DNA from: Nemertoderma westbladi | Taxonomy: Eukaryota; Xenacoelomorpha; Nemertodermatida; Nemertodermatidae | Direction of reading: 5' to 3' | Assembly: GCA_032718475.1 (NCBI GenBank) | Contig: JAUCBJ010004794.1 | Span: 1 to 59,286, forward strand | Length of the DNA stretch: 59,286 bases | Shown here: positions 8,548-19,653 of the stretch, one piece after another | Position numbering within the stretch: position 1 is the stretch's first letter | Layout of the letters: each line of letters opens with the position of its first letter | Notes under the pieces: model-generated | The model's input: only the letters and a program-made list of their open reading frames with translations | What the model was told of the DNA's origin: nothing | Database searches by the model: none | Translations under genes and position numbers: made by a program

Positions 8548-9799
8548 ATGAGTGAAACAATTGATGAATTAAATTTATTCAGCAACTTTACTACTCAAAG
8601 TATTATTAATGAAAGTTTTGAACATGAAGTATATCCAATAACAACACTTGGAATTGGGACAAGTGTAATCGATTTTGTAATTGAAAAATCAGATGAATAT
8701 TACACTGTAGGAGGTGATACAACTCTACAATTAGTCTATGAAGTATCAACTACAGCTCGACCAAATAATGGTATGGTTTCAATAACACCATTAACCTTAT
8801 CAACATTATTCTCTAATATTAATGTATTGATTAATGAACGCCAGGTTGAACCAAATACCTCAAATTATGCTTACAAAGCATTTTTAAAGGCTGTTTTAGT
8901 TAATGATAGAAATACTAAAGAAACAATACTTACGGCAGCTGGATATGCAGAGCAAACTGCAAATGGAGTTCCTATTGTTTTTGAAAATGCTGAAGCGTTG
9001 AAAAGCTCACAATATCAAGTACAAGGATTATTATTTATTGATATCTTTGATCAAATAAAAGTACTGCCACCAAGAACAAGTGTTGGAATTACTTTAACAA
9101 GAGCACCTGATAACTTTAGTTTAACTTGTGGAGATGATATTGAAGGAGGTAGAGTAAATATTACAAAAGCTGTCTTAAAAACAAAACGAATAAAAATAGA
9201 AGATAGTCTCATGAAAGAACATGTTGATTTTCTACAGAGGGAAGATTTTATATATCCATTCATACAAAATGAAGTTACAACTTTTACAGTTGGTAATGGT
9301 CAGAGATCACATGTACGTGAAAACATATTTGCTGACAACAATACTCCGAGATTTATTATTTTGGGAATGATTCGTAATGATGCATATAATGGTATATATG
9401 GACGTAATTCAATGGCATTTCAGCATTTTGATGTTAATTTTTTTACAAATAACATTAGATGGAAAGGTTCTTAGTGGTGTTACTTATAAACCAAATTTTG
9501 CTGCCAATCAATATATAAATGAATATTTCGCTAGTCAGAATAACCTTACTTCAATTATTCGAGGTACTAGTAACGCAATTACCCCAACCAGCTTCCGTGA
9601 TATGTATCCTTTCTTTATTTGGAACCTTGCTCCAGATGGTTACTTAGATAGTGATGATTTCTTACCTAGACATGTTGGCAATGCAAGATTAGAGTTGCAA
9701 TTTGCTAATGCACTACCAGCAACAATAAACATTATTCTATGGATGGGATATGATAAGAGTCTCAATATAAGTAAAGATGGTAATGTAACTATCTTTTAA
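8548..9799 (+). pseudogene. Polinton double jelly-roll major capsid protein (one frameshift)
   Basis: Two overlapping frames make one capsid gene of about 415 codons. From ATG 8548 the first gives the N-terminal jelly roll, with FEHEVYPITTLG, a VINERQVEP-like loop and KVLPPRTSVGI. It ends in a frame change at the T run near 9438-9444. The second frame, open to the TAA at 9797-9799, carries LDGKVLSGVTYKPNF, YINEYFASQNN and the C-terminal strand region LPATINIILWMGY. Length and layout fit the Polinton/adintovirus MCP. The position between the basic protein and the protease also fits. A single-base change in a homopolymer is the simplest break; a sequencing error cannot be excluded. Confidence 0.82.
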
Positions 9800-9809
9800 A
9801 ATAGAAGAA

Positions 9810-10238
9810 ATGTTGAACTCATATGATTTAAATGAATATCCTGTTGGTAATCATTATAGAGGTTCTTTCCCAGTGGACAAGCTTCCTCAGTTAGATTCTA
9901 GAGAGATGAGCTTTATTAGCAATATTCAACCAAGCCACTTGCCTGGAACTCATTGGGTAGCTATATATGTATGTGATGGAAAAGGTGAATATTTTGATTC
10001 ATTTGCCCAATATCCAACTCCAAGAATTGAAGATTGGTTGGTTCGTAATACAATTGTATGGGAAAGAACACGTCAGATAATTCAGCATCCTTTTCGTACA
10101 AGTTGTGGTGGATATTGCTTATATTATTTATGTGAGCGTCCAAAAAATTTCAATCCATTGAAAATATTTAGTAGTGAGTTGTTGCATAATGAAAAAGTAC
10201 TAGCATGCTGGTTGAGAAGAAAGACTAAAAAGAGATGA
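9810..10238 (+). CDS. Adenain-type cysteine protease of the Polinton
   Basis: Intact 142-residue maturation protease of the adenovirus C5/Ulp1-like family, expected to process capsid precursors. Active-site residues are visible: His48 in GTHWVAIY, Asp63 in EYFDSFAQYP, Gln92, and nucleophile Cys99 in SCGGYC; the Gln-to-Cys spacing of seven equals that of adenain. It is shorter than adenain (about 200) but usual for Polintons. The ATG at 9810 is 10 bases after the capsid stop, so the two genes were probably transcribed together. Confidence 0.9.
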   Translation: MLNSYDLNEYPVGNHYRGSFPVDKLPQLDSREMSFISNIQPSHLPGTHWVAIYVCDGKGEYFDSFAQYPTPRIEDWLVRNTIVWERTRQIIQHPFRTSCGGYCLYYLCERPKNFNPLKIFSSELLHNEKVLACWLRRKTKKR

Positions 10239-10270
10239 TGTTATTTTATATATTATGTAATGTGTGTGTG

Positions 10271-10567
10271 TTAATTATATTTAATCATGTAGATGTATGA
10301 TGATGTGGAAGTAGGATGAAACAGATTCAAATGATGTTGGTTAGGAAGATAAACCGCGTTGTCTAATTTTTGTTTGAGGAAATTGATGCAATGCTCGACT
10401 CCAAAATTTGCTGAAAGCAAAATTTGGTTATGGGACTTCAAATTGGTTAATATTGTTTCACCATTTGCATAACGAACATGAATATGTGGTGCGATGCAAC
10501 ATTGAGGATGATTTGGTGATTGTCGCATTACATGAAACTTTTTGAAAAAATCTGACTTGATATTCAT
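10271..10567 (-). CDS. Unrecognised 98-residue protein, minus strand
   Basis: ATG at 10567 begins MNIKSDFFKKFHVMRQSPNH. The protein is rich in His and Asn, with a PHIHVRYANGETILTNLK segment, two nearby Cys (QCCIAPH), and a C-terminal LNLFHPTSTSSYIYM. No signal peptide, membrane segment or known catalytic motif is visible. It lies 50 bp downstream of the larger minus-strand gene and converges on the protease gene. The composition looks protein-like and not random. It may be expressed with that neighbour. I do not recognise the family. Confidence 0.42.
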   Translation of the reverse strand: MNIKSDFFKKFHVMRQSPNHPQCCIAPHIHVRYANGETILTNLKSHNQILLSANFGVEHCINFLKQKLDNAVYLPNQHHLNLFHPTSTSSYIYMIKYN

Positions 10568-10618
10568 CCCACTTGTAAACAATATTGTTTTAAATTTATT
10601 ATCTTTTTGTTTGTATGG

Positions 10619-11866
10619 TCAGATTCCAACGTAGTTTGTCCCCTTGAAGGTGTAAATGAAACTCGTGAGTGATTTGCTCAATTCCACGCATTGATGATTG
10701 GGAAGAGTTATTTCCTTTGAAGTAGCAACATCATGAAGCATATTTTGTAGTTGTATCAAAGCTTCCGTTGCTCGATCATCATTGTCAAAAGTGAAGGCAG
10801 TATGCAAGAGCCTATCACTGATTTCAACAGTATTCGAAAGCATCATAAAGTGAAGTTTAATTCTTTCAGAGATTAATCGTTTCTCACTTAATTCATCAAA
10901 TTCATCTGCTTCATCTGCATCAAATGTTAATTTGTTTACTTCTTCTGGGGTTAGTAATATCGAATCATGTAGTGAGATTATGGCTTTACCAGCATCGACT
11001 TCTACTCCTGAAGCAATGGCAATATTCCTTTCTTGTTGAAGATTTGTAATATAGCCAAATGTTGAACTATCGAATGAAACATAATTGCCAGGATGAAGAA
11101 TAAAGTGTATTTGTGTGTTGATGAATGGACGACAGACTTCGAGATAGTGTCGAAGAAGAGCGATAGCTGTAGCTGAGATAGGTAGCCACCCTCCATTGAT
11201 GGTATCCGTAAGGTTGACAATTTCAGTATAGGTAGATGGTTGAGTGTTTGATGACTGAGCAACTTTAAAATTAAAACCAAAATGTAACTCGGTTTTTTTG
11301 TCATATATACAAATTAGCTCACTCATTTTCTCCCACAAAGTAATAATATCCATATCGAATAATTTGAATATCCTACATTCTTGATTGTTTTCTAGATTAA
11401 TTGTTGGTTTATAATTCCAAATTAGAAGAAACATTGATTTTGCAGTTGCATGAAAATCGAAGAGTGAGTTATCAGCAGAAAATGTAGCTTTCAACGATGA
11501 TGGTCCCAACATTTTTTCAAAACTTTCATGATTAAGGTTGTCACGAATGAAGGTAAAAACAGAAGATGGAATTGTAAAAGTTTCTTCGATAGTGGGAATA
11601 TTGAAAGATACAATATCTTGTGACTTTTGCACTTTGAGGCAATCATTTGTTGGGCAGTATAATGTTTCGTCTGAAGATTGATAAACCCCGTCTTCCAACT
11701 GATAGCAGGCCCTCATTATAAAATGAGCATAATGAGAAGGGATGCGAGTAGGATGATTACGAAAGGTGTTGACAGTGAGTGGGAACTTTTGGTTGGAGGA
11801 GTCGAAATAAAACCCAAATGAATTGTCGGATACTGAGATCTCATTTTCGTTGGTTGTTAGATCCAT
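10619..11866 (-). CDS. Unrecognised 415-residue protein, minus strand, intact
   Basis: A long uninterrupted frame from ATG 11864-11866 to TGA at 10619-10621. It is acidic overall, with a mixed helix/strand composition and no signal peptide or membrane span. Local features: YCPTNDC (two Cys) at about residues 69-75; an aromatic-rich middle (FLLIWNYKP); and an acidic patch (FDADEADEFDELSEKR) near residue 320. It is the only large gene of the element on this strand. It has its own promoter-like region and is unbroken while most neighbours are damaged. It could be an accessory gene of the Polinton or a captured host gene. I do not recognise a domain. Confidence 0.6.
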   Translation of the reverse strand: MDLTTNENEISVSDNSFGFYFDSSNQKFPLTVNTFRNHPTRIPSHYAHFIMRACYQLEDGVYQSSDETLYCPTNDCLKVQKSQDIVSFNIPTIEETFTIPSSVFTFIRDNLNHESFEKMLGPSSLKATFSADNSLFDFHATAKSMFLLIWNYKPTINLENNQECRIFKLFDMDIITLWEKMSELICIYDKKTELHFGFNFKVAQSSNTQPSTYTEIVNLTDTINGGWLPISATAIALLRHYLEVCRPFINTQIHFILHPGNYVSFDSSTFGYITNLQQERNIAIASGVEVDAGKAIISLHDSILLTPEEVNKLTFDADEADEFDELSEKRLISERIKLHFMMLSNTVEISDRLLHTAFTFDNDDRATEALIQLQNMLHDVATSKEITLPNHQCVELSKSLTSFIYTFKGTNYVGI

Positions 11867-12110
11867 GAGTGAGTGAGATGAATAAGCTATTTGTCAATTA
11901 TTTAAAATAATAAATGAAAACAATTTATAACAAAAAATGATAAAGTTTACTTGAATATGAGTGATTATTCGAAAGAATGAAAAAACTTTTGCTAAAGACG
12001 CTTTATATATGGATTTGTATAAGGATTTGTCCAATCGGAACCAATAGCCAATCAAAAAGTAGCCAAGAAGTATAGGTTAGCCAATAAGGAAAGGTTTCTT
12101 TACGTATGGT
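11867..12110 (-). promoter_or_regulatory. Promoter region for the minus-strand genes: TATA box and CCAAT cluster
   Basis: Read on the minus strand, TATATAAAG lies at 12009-12001, about 135 bases before the ATG. Just upstream (12030-12095) are four CCAAT elements seen on the plus strand (CCAATCGG, CCAATAG, CCAATCA, CCAATAA). The TATA sequence is a consensus match. The CCAAT cluster may act in either direction. Confidence 0.5.
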
Positions 12111-12191
12111 TTAAAAATAGACTATTGGTGCCGCTATGACGGGAAAAATAATCCTTTTCTAATCTTTTAAAAAATTGTCATTTTATGAAAA

Positions 12192-12388
12192 GAAAATTTT
12201 GAATAGTTTCAGAGATTATCTTTAGGTTGATAGCATTGCAATTAAAAATATCAAAGAAAATTTTGAATAGTTTCAGAGATTATCTTTAGGTTGATAGCAT
12301 TGCAATTAAAAATATCAAAGAAAATTTTGAATAGTTTCAGAGATTATCTTTAGGTTGATAGCATTGCAATTAAAAATATCAAAGAAAA
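12192..12388. repeat. 64-bp tandem repeat, 3.1 near-perfect units
   Basis: Units start at 12192, 12256 and 12320 with the sequence GAAAATTTTGAATAG at each start. They are almost identical, so the expansion is recent. The repeat lies just outside the last Polinton gene and may mark its right subterminal region, but no terminal inverted repeat was found. Confidence 0.9.
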
Positions 12389-12522
12389 AGCGGCATTTGC
12401 ATTATTGTGTGTTGGAATTAGTGAATCCTATTGGTTTCGATTGGGTTGCATAAAGGTGTAGTGTAGGCAGACCTAGCAACAAAGTGCCCTGGTCAGTTTT
12501 ACACTTTCCAAGTTCTTTCATA

Positions 12523-12768
12523 TTATTCTCGAATCTTGTGTCCTTGAGCATGTTGTTATAGCATGAGGTTGATGGAAACAATGTCTAACAAGCTTCAGGT
12601 AGAGATTCTATAGGGTGATGCCGGGTCTCAGCAATGAAATGTTGTTTATTCTCGAGTTTTGTGTGCTTGGGCATGTTGTCATAGCATGAGGTTGATGGAA
12701 ACAATGACTAGCAAGCTTTAGGTAGAGATTCTATAGGGTGATGCTGGGTCTCAGCAATGGAATGTTGT
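12523..12768. repeat. Two diverged 123-bp direct repeats
   Basis: Copies at 12523 and 12646 share TTATTCTCGA, CATAGCATGAGGTTGATGG and AGAGATTCTATAGGGTGATG in the same order, with scattered differences. No coding potential. Confidence 0.85.
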
Positions 12769-13397
12769 TGAAGCTGTATAATATTATAGTTGTTTATGTC
12801 TGCATCCCAAAAAACTTGATGTCTTCGAGAGTTAGGGCTCGATTGATTGTTACTATATAATCTCTGACAAATATAATTACTTTTGGGAAAATATTAATAG
12901 TTACCTTCAGTATGATAATAGTTTAGTTGTATATTTTAGTTGCTAAGAGATATGTAAATGGATGAGATGCCAAATTGCTTGAGTTAATGTTTAATATTAA
13001 AGTTGAGAATGAATTGCCAAGAATTTGTATACCCAGTAGTGATCATAGTTGCTATGGTGAAGAATAAGAATATATTTGTCAAACCAAAAATTAGTGTTAA
13101 TAATTAATCATACCTCGTAAACAATGTACTAATGATACTCTTCATTGTGTGTCTCTAAAGTGTGAAATGAATTAAAAAGCAAATTGTTGAGAAATCCACC
13201 AGCACCCATCATTCTCAAGCTTTCACCCCATGAAGGTTTGAGTGATGGTTTCTCCGGATCTTAACCATAAATAAAAGATTAGTCGCGATTTGTGTATGAG
13301 ATAAAGGATAAAAGAGCAATATAATTGCAATTAACACTTTGAACACTAGGCTTAATTATGTAGGTGTTGTTTGGTATAAGAATGGGTGTGAGTGATT
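12769..13397. other. No gene seen
   Basis: AT-rich unique-looking sequence without a long frame, RNA gene or clear repeat boundary. Confidence 0.5.
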
Positions 13398-13540
13398 AAG
13401 GATTAACATCTACAACAATAGGATTAACACCTGCAACAATAGGATTAACACTCTAGGTGTGAGTGATTAAGAGATTAACACCTACAACAATAGAATTAAC
13501 ACCTGCAACAATAGGATTAACACTCTAGGTGTTTTTGGCA
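13398..13540. repeat. Minisatellite of ATTAACACCTRCAACAATAG units
   Basis: About six copies of a 21-base unit, grouped in pairs or threes and separated by CACTCTAGGTGTGAGTGATTAAG. The arrangement is a small higher-order repeat. Confidence 0.8.
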
Positions 13541-13553
13541 CAAAAAGGTGTGA

Positions 13554-13805
13554 GTGAGGTCTAAACTGTCGCCATATCCTGGTGTCCCTTACTACTCCAG
13601 TTCTAACAGAAATGGGTACTTACTTTTAGACCTAATGGAAGAATGTGAATTGATACCAACAAACAACACATTCGAAAAGAGTAAGGGGAAGCTATGGACC
13701 TTTCAATACCCTAATGGAACCAAATCACAACTGGATTACATCCTTCTAAACAAAAAGTGGAGAAATAGCATGATCAACTGCGAGGCATACAGCTCGTTCA
13801 ACCTA
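13554..13805 (+). pseudogene. LINE endonuclease fragment (RTE/craniofacial-protein-2-like)
   Basis: The translated frame reads SNRNGYLLLDLMEECELIPTN, then NTFEKSKGKLWTFQYPNG and QLDYILLNKKWRNS, and ends in CEAYSSF. This is the C-terminal half of the APE-type endonuclease domain of an RTE-like non-LTR retrotransposon (the T.F....g.wT...p.g...QiDYI pattern is diagnostic). The apparent start is not a true start and the frame ends within the domain, so this is a dead fragment. Confidence 0.75.
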
Positions 13806-13823
13806 TATAACAGAATACTCTAA

Positions 13824-16380
13824 AATAGCCCTAAATTTATCCAATATGCGACGGGAAGGAATTAGAGCCAGGATGACGAAATCTGTCAGCTGATTTTTTG
13901 TGGACGTGGGGGTTCTTTGTTCTGCCTTATTCAGCCAATCAGAGCAATTTTCCCTTTATGTCTAACAGAAACCTATGGAAACTCGTGCAATGCATTACGG
14001 TCTTTGTTTTACTATTTTCTGAGCATCAGAGCCAGCTCAGAATTTTCTGTGCTTCTGTGTGGAAGTTTCAGACTTTGGCCTAGGAACATCAGATGGCCTT
14101 GATTATAAGAACGTAAAACTATTAACCTGAAACACCTGGATCACTGAATCACTGAACATGCTACAATGAACACTGAAACATCATCGTAACACTCTCTACA
14201 TACCATTGGACGCTGACTGTTCACTGCATTATTTTACTTCTGTTTATAGTACTTATTAATTGTTGTTATATTAATGGATATTGATGTTATATTTGGAGAA
14301 TACCGATAAATAATCATAAACCCCTCAATCTTATTGATTACTGAGGTAAGAGGAATAGAGTTTACCGGTAGCAACTGCGACTTAAATTATAGTGGTTTGT
14401 GTGAATTAAATGCTATTTCATAATCCCTACGTGTGTCAGTTGCGATCCTCCTTATATAGGATCAAATTCAGTAACGGTCGGCAGATTAGTGCGAACTAGT
14501 GTGAAGTAGTGTGAAGGTTAATAAAGCATCTCCTAAAGAATGCGCTATTTACGAAACTCTGTGGCCATCTAGTTGTGATTAGTATAAGTCATAACTCTGT
14601 TTTTATACTTAAAGCGCCACGTCCTAAAGGAACTGTTAATATTTCCCCGAAAATAAATATAGTTGTCTGAGATTATATAGTAACGATCAATCGAATAATA
14701 CAGTAGGTCTACACTGCAATAACTCTCAAGGAATCCGAATCCAGTCTCCCACAACGTGGGTCATAGCCGCGCACGGACTGGCTTCGGCTGATGTAACTTC
14801 AGTACACTAGGTAATTGATAAAGGCTAAAGTCGATTTATAAACAAGAAGACAACTAAAATTGGCAGGTTAAACTGCTAAAGGTCTAAAAGCGCGAACAGT
14901 TTGGTGTTAATGTTGTTAATCTCTGATAAGTATACAAGTACCGGTAGTATAGCACAATCAGTAACACAATGACAGCAGACAACCGATCACGGTTGAAAAC
15001 CGTTCGACTTCTGCTCACCAAATATACCAACTAAAGCACAATTGACAGAGTAACTGTTATATATTACATGGGACACATTATCTACCTAGGTTGGCTAAAC
15101 CAGTGGATGCGCTGTAATTGGACACATGCTGTCCCTCCATTGGTCGATCTATCCCCTTGGCCAAACCTACCTTCCCCTTTTCCTATGCTAGCTTCTACCC
15201 TGAGATGAGCTGTGCGCTGGCATCTCTCCCTGAGGCTGGCAGTGTATATTGATAGGTGCCAATTGTTAGGTGACATTATATTGGTAATGTCACCTAATCA
15301 ACTATAATTGGTAAAAAGCCACTTTCCCCATTTCCCGCTGGGTAGTGCAGCGAATTGGATCCGCTCACATCAATTCAGTTACTTGATCACCAGTAGTCCT
15401 GTAGTCAATACAGTTTAGTAGGGTAGGCCTACTTCTACTGCGGTCCCTACTTTATCTATTATCTCTTTATTGATTGGTCTATACGTTTTTGATTGTTTGT
15501 ACAGAGTAGCGACTGTTTTAGGTTGTTTTGTTTAGATTGTTTTGGATTTATTATTTGTATCGACTAGAAGTTTTGTAAAATTTGTGAATTGTAGCTAGGT
15601 ACAGTACTGTACGTTTTATTGTTTTTTGACAACTCCAATAACTTTTGTCCCATTTGTTTTGTACTGTTCGTTTTATTGTTTATAATGTTTGGGATGAATA
15701 TACTTTTTAACTCTTAGTTAACTACAGCTACTTTGATTATTTTACTGTTTGTGACGTTTAGCGCCTTAGCGTACTCTTATTATTATTATTATTAACATAA
15801 ACAAAAGATTAAATAATATATATTTTAGTTGTGCTGTTGTGGTACATAATGTGCACTGGTTTGAAGGCCCTTGACAATGTAAAGGAGATGTTAAACACAG
15901 CACGTTTCTCATTGTGCCCATGTTTCCATTTTCAAATATTCCTGTTAGACGGTTCAACACAACTGCAGTACAGCAATTACTGGTACCAGACTATCTAAAT
16001 ATTGGGTGTAAACTGTAACAATAAATTTTTATTTTAAATTTCTTCTAGAGCATATTTTTATCAAGATTCCAAATTTGATAACCGTTTAGCATGATCTGTC
16101 TTAATTCTCGAGATATGGCTGTCTATCTGTTTGACTGTCGGTCTGTCCGTCACCGTCAGTATGTATCCAAAACAATAGAAAGCATATACTACTGTATCTA
16201 TCATAAAAATTTCCTATATCGGTTTTCTTGGTCGGTGACTTCATTTCTGATGTCAGTATTCAAATTTGGCCTCGTCGTTTCTGTTTGTATGCTTGTCCTG
16301 CCCGTCAAAATAAAACCGACAGCCTGCTTCTACTGTAAGTTATTGATGACTAAATAATAAAATAGGCCTATTAAATATAA
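13824..16380. other. Long non-coding stretch
   Basis: No gene can be supported. Short frames here lack any recognisable motif. A (TAT)n tract lies at about 15777-15796, next to a minus-strand stretch that resembles the 3' end of a LINE tailing into (AAT)n; I cannot confirm that. Confidence 0.45.
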
Positions 16381-16405
16381 TGCAAAAATAAAGAGATACA
16401 GTACG

Positions 16406-16480
16406 CCAGGGATCGAACACGTCTAATGTCTATGTTGATAAGTAATAGCGAAGTATCCATTCCACTAATCGGCAAGAATG
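16406..16480 (-). other. tRNA-like or SINE-head sequence
   Basis: On the minus strand an A-box (TAGTGGAATGG) and a B-box (GTTCGATCCC) are spaced about 38 bases apart, as in a type 2 Pol III promoter. The stems of a full cloverleaf do not pair well, so this is more likely a tRNA-derived SINE fragment or a pseudo-tRNA than a working tRNA. Confidence 0.35.
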
Positions 16481-16739
16481 AAAAAATAGGCATAATGAGG
16501 AACGAACTTTGTTTAACGCCTTCTACAATGTAAATGACACAGTTTTGTATGTATATCGTTGGCGGCAAATTCAAATCAAAGCGCCAACTGCCAGCTCTGA
16601 GAATCTGATAGAGAACTCTGACTACCCTGCATGCCTGCTGCCTGGCCAGGGGCTGAGTTGAAGTTGGACGTGTATGTCGTGTAGACGTACAGACGTACCG
16701 TCGGTAGGTAAGGCTACTGGCAGACACTGATTACCGTAC

Positions 16740-17110
16740 ACCTGTACTGCCATTGACTGCTGTACACGACTGTACAGTATCAGAGTACAGCCAACACTTC
16801 ACAGCTGCACAGTAGTATCGGTACTACTGTACTACAGTACTACTCTGCTACTACCTGACTACACTACTCTGCTACAGTACTGTCAGACTGCAGACTGTAG
16901 TAAGTAAGGAAAGGGAACACAAGCCAGCTAGTCAACTGGCAGACTGGTCAACTAGTTGCCCCACTATTGCCAGACTACACTAAGGTACCGGTCTGCCGGT
17001 ACCTACCGGCTACTGCCTGTACTGCCCTTCGTCGCCGACCGGGCTAACGGCTGACCTATACTCCCAGACTCCTGTCTGCCTGTACCTGTCTGCCTGTTGA
17101 CCTGTGTACT
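16740..17110. repeat. Low-complexity CTAC/CAGTACTG-rich region
   Basis: Dense runs of TACTGTAC, CAGTACTAC and CAGACTG words in both orientations. Not coding. Confidence 0.65.
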
Positions 17111-18090
17111 GTACAGTTTCAGTTTCTGGCAGTCTGGTACAATAATAAAACCTACTCTTATCTTACTGTCTTAGGGATGTATGGTCACTAGCTAACTAGG
17201 GCTGTCAGCTGTAGACGTCCGACAGTAGACAGTAGAGGGTGGTCCAAAAAATGTTCACGGGGTACGCGTACGGGCAGTCACTGATCTATGCCAAAATTGG
17301 CATTTTTCAAAATTGGAAGTTTTCATGCCAAAATTGGAATTTTTGATATATTTTTTGTCCAGGGTCAGCCAATATTGGCTGGGGTTAACTAAATTTTGCA
17401 AAAAATTATATTTTGATGCATTTAGAAACTTTTGACCGAGATAAAAAAAAATTCACCATGCTTTTGGTTTTTTATGATTAAAATGTTGATACTGTAACCT
17501 CTAGTTCCAAAATTGGAAGTTTTTGACCTGCCGTTTTTGGCATTTTTTATTCTGATAGAGGAAGAGCAGCTGCAGACTGGCAGAGAGAGATATCTGTATA
17601 TTGGTATATTACCGAACTTTTGTTGTAAATGTGTCACTGTCATGCTGTGCTGCTGTGACAGCTGTGATGTGACATTATACATTCTAGTGCAGTAGTGAGT
17701 TGCATGTGCTTGTGTGTGTAGTATATGGTGTACGTACAGTAGGTAAGGTACTTGTACTATCCAATATCCGAATACCTTAATGTGAATGTTAACCTTGATA
17801 TGATATCTTCTTAACTACACAAGAAACGCCCTGCGCTGGGCCATACAACAATGTAAGATTTGATTACATTATCAATTTCAATACTTTGTCTCTGTTTGTG
17901 TATAACTATACATTCTGACCTTTTTTTAAGAATTCACCATCACCTGCTTTGCTTAGCTTGAAGAAGACTTAGTTCCAGTTGTTGTGTTAGTGTTAGTACT
18001 TCCAGAGGCGGTCATTCATTACCAGTGCCTTTTGTTTTATTAAATGCCGACTTTGTGCCACACATCTACCTGTCTACTGCATAAGTAACC

Positions 18091-18273
18091 GCTTTAGATC
18101 CTAGAGCACCTTAGACCCTGAACGAACTTAGATCTTGGGTGAACTTAGATCCTTCCCATTTGAACTTAGATCCTTCCCAGGCAGCCAAGCGAACTTAGAT
18201 ACTTCCCCTACTGCCATACGAACTTAGATCCTTCCCATATGAACTTCGATCCTCAAAGTACGAACTTAGATTT
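18091..18273 (+). repeat. Array of GAACTTAGATCC motifs, forward
   Basis: Eight or nine copies or near-copies of GAACTTAGATCCTTCCC at irregular spacing of about 17-29 bases (starts near 18124, 18141, 18162, 18191, 18220, 18241, 18262). These may be subterminal transposase-binding sites of the surrounding element; that role is inferred. Confidence 0.8.
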
Positions 18274-18648
18274 CCACCTTGCATATATCTGTATATATCA
18301 GTATATTGCTGTACCATAGCTGTGTTAATGTAAAAACGTCATCCCCATACTGCCATAGGCCAGCAGACCTTACTGTAAATATTATCACGCTTGAAGGGAA
18401 GCGAACTTATACAGTAGATCCTACTACCATCAGACCATAATAATAATAAATAATACATTGCACCGAATTAGCTATTAATTTGCAAATTATAGTTTGTTGG
18501 TGAGTAACTAATCGCAACTACTTTGAGTGTATGACTTATTTGCATTAGATCATTATAAGTCTGTAAGTACTTTTATATGCTTAATGTAAAATGTAACACA
18601 GTACAATACTATAATATCAATTGAACGTGGCCAGCACTACATGATGTG

Positions 18649-18916
18649 AGATCTAAGTTCGCCTCTCCTCTAGCAGTCTAGCGTGTGCTAAGGAATTTGT
18701 ATAAATTTGGGATCTAAGTTCACCTAATTCAGTAGTTAGGATCTAAGCTCCCCCGGACTACCGGATAGGATCTAAGTTCACTTAGTTAGGATCTAAGTTC
18801 AACCAGACTGCCAGATATAGGATCTATGTTCGCATATATCTGTATATAGGACCCAAGTTTGCATAGATATAAGTTCCTCAAACTGTCAAAGTCACGCCCT
18901 GCAGGATCTAAGTTCG
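18649..18916 (-). repeat. Array of GGATCTAAGTTC motifs, the inverse of the 18.1-kb array
   Basis: About eight copies of GGATCTAAGTTC, the reverse complement of the motif at 18091-18273, with similar irregular spacing. The two arrays face each other about 375 bases apart inside the same element. Confidence 0.8.
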
Positions 18917-19558
18917 TTTACCGAAATATATATAACAGTATAATGCAAATGCATCATTATACGGTAATAAATTTGCATGAAAATAGATTAGTTCAAACTG
19001 TCAAAATACATTATTAATCTAATATCTGGCTGACTGGTGCCTATCAGTACTAGTTCCAATTTTGGAATTAATGCCGAAATTGGAATAAAAACTTCCATTT
19101 TTGAAAACTGCCAATTTTGGCATAGATCACTGACTGACGGGTACCTATTGCCTGACCGCCTGATTTTTTTGGTTATAGAGCTGTAGAGTAGGCCTAACTA
19201 CTGACAGGCAGTGTAATACTAAATAACTTACTGACTTAGATTTACTGGCAGGCTGGTACTGGCAGACTGGTAGTACTACAGTAGTACTGTAGTACCGGTA
19301 CTACTTCCTGACTTCTGTACTCACTCACTGACTTAATCTAATTCCGGAACTGCTGTACTGGTAGCTGTAGGCCTACCTGGCAGCTTGAATACACAGTCTG
19401 ACAATCCAGCACCTCAAGATACTGTACTACTACAGTACTATACCTGTATACAGGATACAGCTATATGTAGGCCTACTATAATTCTGGAAGGGGAATGGAC
19501 TGAGAATGATGCAAGGAGTTCTGTCCGCGACCAGGCTGCCAGGCAGGCCAGGATATAA

Positions 19559-19653
19559 GTACCAACAACGGCGACCCGGTGCCCGGATATGAGTACCGAC
19601 GACGGCGACCCTGATATGCAGATATGAGTACTAACGACGGCGACCCGGCCCGG
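19559..19653. repeat. Tandem units with CGGCGACCC...GGATATGAGTAC
   Basis: Two and a half units containing ACGGCGACCC and GGATATGAGTAC. The unit shows what the insertion site of the following transposon looked like before insertion (GACCCGGTGCCCGGATATGA). Confidence 0.7.

Larger units (their letters stand above)
17275..19136. mobile_element. Non-autonomous DNA transposon, CAGTCA ends, 5-bp target duplication
   Basis: The ends are inverted: CAGTCACTGATCTATGCC at 17275 and its complement with one change ending at 19136. The inverted similarity runs for about 70 bases through CCAAAATTGG motifs. The direct duplication ACGGG flanks it (17270-17274 and 19137-19141). There is no transposase; the interior carries inverted arrays of a 12-base motif. 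The same terminal hexamer and duplication length occur at 24739-27403. Confidence 0.72.

Noticed and set aside
18091-18273. CRISPR-like array of a 12-base repeat
   Set aside because: The repeat is too short, spacing is irregular, and an inverted partner array lies in the same transposon.
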